From NCBI RefSeq assembly GCF_000152705.1, contig NZ_CH672413.1, positions 1,054,001-1,118,000 of the forward strand: a DNA stretch of 64,000 nt, read 5' to 3'. The first letter of the stretch is position 1, and every line of letters begins with the position of its first letter. This document shows, piece after piece, positions 61,177-64,000 of this stretch. Both the position numbers and the translations under genes were made by a program. Under the pieces are notes generated by a model. It worked only from the letters and a program-made list of their open reading frames with translations. It had not been told where the DNA came from and made no database searches. The stretch comes from Janibacter sp. HTCC2649 (lineage in GTDB: Bacteria; Actinomycetota; Actinomycetes; Actinomycetales; Dermatophilaceae).

Positions 61177-62631
61177 ATGCAGCAGACCGAGGTCGACGGC
61201 GTTCCCACCTTCTGGGAGCAGGGACCCGAACCGTTCAGTGCCACCTTGATCTTCTTCGCGGGAGATCGCCACGAGACGTTCCGCACCCGCGGCGTGGCCC
61301 ACCTCGTCGAGCATCTCGTGATGTCGACCCTCCCTCGGGATCACCTCGACAAGAACGCCTCCGTGGACGTCGACGCCATGCGCTTCTACGCGACCGGTCC
61401 GCGTGACGAGGTGGTCGCCTTCCTTCACGGGGTATGCCGTGCGCTCACCTCCCTGCCCCTGGATCGCCTTGAGCGTGAGCTCAAGGTCCTGGCGGCCGAG
61501 GATGGTCGATCGTGCGAGCCCCACCTCGGTTGGGCCCTCGCTGTGCGCTCGGGACCCGTGGGCGCGGGACTGCTCGGCGAGCTCGACCGGGAGGGGCGCG
61601 TGCCGACCGCCGCGCATGCCCTCGAGTTCGCGCGCACCCACTGTGTGGCCGACAACGCCGTGCTGGTGCTGTCAGGCCCTGTGCCGGATGACGTGCACCT
61701 CGACCTTCCGAAGGGCATGCGCGCCGTGGACACCGCGTGGCGCCCCTCGCCGTTCGAGGCCCCTGGCCTGATCGCCGGCCAGATCCCCGTCGTGGCCCTG
61801 TCCTATCTGGTTCCCGCCACGACCGAGGCCCAGCTCGTCGAACACATCCTCGTGGGTCGCATCGAGGAGAAGGTGCGCCACGACCTCGGTCTGGCCTACG
61901 AGGTCTCGCTGGACGGATGCGTCGTCGACCACGAGGTCGGCCTCGTCAGCATCGCCACCGATGGGGCCGAGGAGGACAGCGACGAGATCGTCCACGCCGT
62001 GTGGTCAGAACTGGCCGATCTGGCTGTCAACGGCCCGACCGCGGAGGAACTGGCGCACGAGAAGGCGGGCTTCGCGGCATACCTCGACGACCCGCGCACC
62101 GTCATGTCCGTCCTCGAGGGCTCCGCCCTGCGCTACTGGCGCTTCGGCGCCGTCCCGAGCCGCGAGGAGCTCCGGAGTCGCTATGAGGCGGTGACGGTCG
62201 AGCAGATCCGCGACTGGGCTCGCGCGGCGAAGGAGAGCGCAGTCATCGGCGTTCCCGAACTCCCCAAGAACCCGCTCCCTGCAATCGTGGACCGGTCTGA
62301 ATGGGAGTTCCCCAGTCGTGAACCCATCGCCGGGCAGCGCTTCAAGCGCCGGCTCACTGCGGTCGTGCCCCCTCGGGATCTCGCCGTGCACGCAGGGGCC
62401 GAGGGCATCACGGTGACGGCCGCTGGGACGACGATCGGCGGTACGTGGGCCGACGTCGTCGGCGTCGGCCGCGCGGACGGGTTCCGGTTCCTCCACTTCG
62501 CCGACGGTGCCAGCGGACCGTTGTGGGCCAAGCACGTCAAGGACGGAGACCGACTCCTCGCGCTCATCGATGAGCACACGACTGAGGTCGGGTGGGAGAC
62601 GACGGTCGACGCTGCCCTGGACCTCGACTAG
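61177..62631 (+). CDS. M16 (insulinase-type) family protein
   Basis: A 484-residue protein with the inverted zinc motif HLVEH (HxxEH, about residues 42-46) and a downstream Glu (RELKVLAAED), the ligands of M16 metallopeptidases. The C-terminal half resembles the second M16 domain (VEHILVGRIEEKVRHDLGLAYEV). A PepR-type M16 peptidase usually follows pnp in the same direction in actinobacteria; here the gene is divergent from rpsO and its sequence is more degenerate, so it may be a paralogue or an inverted, diverged PepR. No signal peptide. Confidence 0.75.
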   Translation: MQQTEVDGVPTFWEQGPEPFSATLIFFAGDRHETFRTRGVAHLVEHLVMSTLPRDHLDKNASVDVDAMRFYATGPRDEVVAFLHGVCRALTSLPLDRLERELKVLAAEDGRSCEPHLGWALAVRSGPVGAGLLGELDREGRVPTAAHALEFARTHCVADNAVLVLSGPVPDDVHLDLPKGMRAVDTAWRPSPFEAPGLIAGQIPVVALSYLVPATTEAQLVEHILVGRIEEKVRHDLGLAYEVSLDGCVVDHEVGLVSIATDGAEEDSDEIVHAVWSELADLAVNGPTAEELAHEKAGFAAYLDDPRTVMSVLEGSALRYWRFGAVPSREELRSRYEAVTVEQIRDWARAAKESAVIGVPELPKNPLPAIVDRSEWEFPSREPIAGQRFKRRLTAVVPPRDLAVHAGAEGITVTAAGTTIGGTWADVVGVGRADGFRFLHFADGASGPLWAKHVKDGDRLLALIDEHTTEVGWETTVDAALDLD

Positions 62632-62649
62632 GTCCCTGCGCGCTCCGGC

Positions 62650-63234
62650 TCAGAGGGCGCCCGCGCGGACAGGGGCCCCGACGAGCGCCGGGACGATGAC
62701 GGCAAGTGCCTCATCGATGTCGTCGGCACAGGCACGCGCAGCGGCCTTGCCCCTCTTGTAGGGGTCCGCGACGTCCCACGCGAGGCTGTCCGGCCGGGCG
62801 ATGGCGAGCGCCCCGTCGAGTGCCTCGAGCCCGCCGCCCACGGTGTGACTGCGCTCCATCGCGTCGGCAAGTTGGTGCAGGCCGAAGACCTTGGCCACGT
62901 GCTCGGGCCAGCTCTCGGCGATCCGCAGACGCTGGGCGAACTCAACCGTGATGACGACGTCTGCCGCTTCGAGGATCGCCGCCGAGAGTGAACGGCTCAC
63001 GTGCCCGTTGCCCTCTCCTCCGCGACTGACGAGCTCGGCAGCCATGGCGCGATCCATCCCCTTGCCGGGATGCCCCGGCACTCCCGCACTGGCGAACCGC
63101 AGGCCAGCCTCGGGTGGTCCGGCCTCCATGAGCGCGGCGCGGCGCTCTGCGTAGGGAGAACGCGAGATGTTGGCCGTGCACACGAAGAGCACACGCAACG
63201 GCTCCTCGACACGATGGGCTCTGGCTCTCACCAC
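62650..63234 (-). CDS. Low-molecular-weight protein-tyrosine phosphatase
   Basis: A 194-residue LMW-PTP-type protein. The P-loop CTANISRS (C-x5-R-S) is near residues 19-26 and the general-acid DP in DVADPYKRG near residue 155. Two adjacent GTG codons can start it (63234 or 63231). Such enzymes (Wzb-type) reverse BY-kinase phosphorylation, and a Wzz-BY-kinase is encoded at 50220-51770; the functional pairing is inference. It lies between the M16-like and HprK-like genes. Confidence 0.85.
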   Translation of the reverse strand: MVRARAHRVEEPLRVLFVCTANISRSPYAERRAALMEAGPPEAGLRFASAGVPGHPGKGMDRAMAAELVSRGGEGNGHVSRSLSAAILEAADVVITVEFAQRLRIAESWPEHVAKVFGLHQLADAMERSHTVGGGLEALDGALAIARPDSLAWDVADPYKRGKAAARACADDIDEALAVIVPALVGAPVRAGAL

Positions 63235-63340
63235 GTCAGGCTAACCGCGTCGACCGGCCGCGCCAGAGTGTTCGGCTGGATAGGGTTCGAGCAGGTCAGC
63301 GGGCTTCCGCGCGCCATGGTCACGAGGGAGGGCACCACCT

Positions 63341-64000
63341 GTGGAAGACGTGCATCGTCTGCACGGCCTCGGTGCTGTCGTCGAGGTGCGCTGCACAGGT
63401 GAGGCCGCTCCCGATCTCCGCGAGGCCCTGACCATCGCGTGGTCGCGTTGCCTCGACGCCCCGCACGAGTCCCCCGTTGATGCCCCACCTCTTGAGGTGC
63501 GGCTCGATGACGTGTCAGAACTCCCCCGACGGATGATGCTGACCACGCAGCAGGTGACCAAGAACCTCATCCAGGCGCGAGCTGGCGACCTCCTCATGTT
63601 CCACGCCGGTGCGGTGAGTGACCCAGAGACGGGCCGAAGCCTCGTCTACATCGCCCGCGGCGGCACGGGGAAGACCACCCTCAGCCGGCTCCTCGGCAAG
63701 CGCCTCGGATATCTCACCGACGAGTCGGTCGGCATCGACGCAGCCGGGGTGATCCACCCCTATCCCAAGCCCCTGTCGGTGAGACGCGCGCAGACCCCGA
63801 AACTCAAGGACGAAGTCTCACCCGATGCCCTGGGTCTGCTCCCCGCACCGAAGATCTCCCACGTGAGCAGGCTCGTGCTGCTCGACCGGCAGCCCGGGCT
63901 CGCCTCTGCAGACCTCACCGACGTTCCGTTCATGGATGCCGTGATGGCCATTGTCGAACAGTCGTCGGCGTTGCCCGAGCTGCCCCGACCGCTTCAACGG
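63341..64000 (+). CDS. HPr-kinase-like P-loop protein (copy 2), 3' end outside window
   Basis: Open reading frame from GTG 63341 to the window edge (220 codons, no stop). GGGAGG lies about 9 bases before the GTG. It contains a P-loop (ARGGTGKTTLSRLLG), GYLTDESVGI and YPKPLSVRR, and FHAGAVSDPETG upstream of the P-loop, so it is a clear homologue of the HprK-like gene at 46765. The N-terminal part differs. No PqqD-like partner is visible before the edge. Function unknown. Confidence 0.75.
   Translation, partial: MEDVHRLHGLGAVVEVRCTGEAAPDLREALTIAWSRCLDAPHESPVDAPPLEVRLDDVSELPRRMMLTTQQVTKNLIQARAGDLLMFHAGAVSDPETGRSLVYIARGGTGKTTLSRLLGKRLGYLTDESVGIDAAGVIHPYPKPLSVRRAQTPKLKDEVSPDALGLLPAPKISHVSRLVLLDRQPGLASADLTDVPFMDAVMAIVEQSSALPELPRPLQR

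Noticed and set aside
1-64000. CRISPR arrays, prophage, integrase or plasmid origin
   Set aside because: No regularly spaced repeats, cas genes, phage structural genes or integrases were seen; the only mobile element is the IS110 copy.

Overview
The window is high-GC (roughly two thirds G+C) DNA from an actinobacterium. Gene content and order point to Micrococcales, and an Intrasporangiaceae-like genus (Janibacter, Knoellia, Terrabacter, Phycicoccus or similar) is my best guess; that placement is inference from gene content and style, not a database result. The backbone follows the conserved actinobacterial order also known from Mycobacterium: dapF-miaA-miaB-recX-recA-DUF3046, then clgR-cinA-pgsA, ftsK-rnj-dapA, thyA-folA, dapB, and pnp-rpsO. 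Most backbone genes are on the minus strand, often with 1-4 bp stop/start overlaps.

Layout. 0-13 kb: secreted gamma-glutamyltransferase, DapF, MiaA, peptide deformylase, a small MT0933-like antitoxin-type protein, MiaB, YceI, homocysteine methyltransferase, RecX and RecA with an SOS box, an ElaA-type GNAT, an RNase HI fusion, nitronate monooxygenase and DUF3046. 13-16.4 kb: an ArsR-type regulator translationally coupled to an MFS exporter, then an intact IS110-family element. 16.4-25.7 kb: Lhr helicase with its Nei2 glycosylase partner, GrpB, ClgR, CinA C-terminal domain, PgsA and RimO. 25.8-30.1 kb: an accessory block of three tandem Tat-exported paralogues and an M19 dipeptidase. 30.1-42.4 kb: a K+-channel-like protein, a MauE/thioredoxin-like fusion, FtsK, an Sdh1-type succinate dehydrogenase operon, RNase J, DapA, ThyA and DHFR. 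42.4-45.7 kb: a ferredoxin-reductase-like protein, enoyl-CoA hydratase, GNAT and the AzlCD exporter.

45.8-58.1 kb is mainly an accessory cell-surface region. It holds a low-GC glycosyltransferase, an HprK-like P-loop protein coupled to a PqqD-like protein, a Tat surface protein, an O-antigen-polymerase-like protein and a Wzz/BY-kinase. After DapB comes a type-VII-secretion-like operon (YbaB-like, helical and WxG-like proteins, small membrane protein), divergent from a 46-residue gene controlled by a striking 20-bp inverted repeat. A membrane/lipoprotein fusion and a GT2 enzyme follow. The window ends with pnp, rpsO, an M16-like protein, a low-molecular-weight tyrosine phosphatase and the start of a second HprK-like P-loop gene that runs off the edge.

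The strongest unexplained signal is genome-scale: the heptamer GGCATAC/GTATGCC occurs about 43 times by eye on both strands, forces rare codons inside genes, forms the stems of two intergenic terminators, and is absent from several accessory blocks. No gene-free stretch exceeds about 300 bases except the IS110 flank (16199-16441), which probably carries the element's guide RNA.
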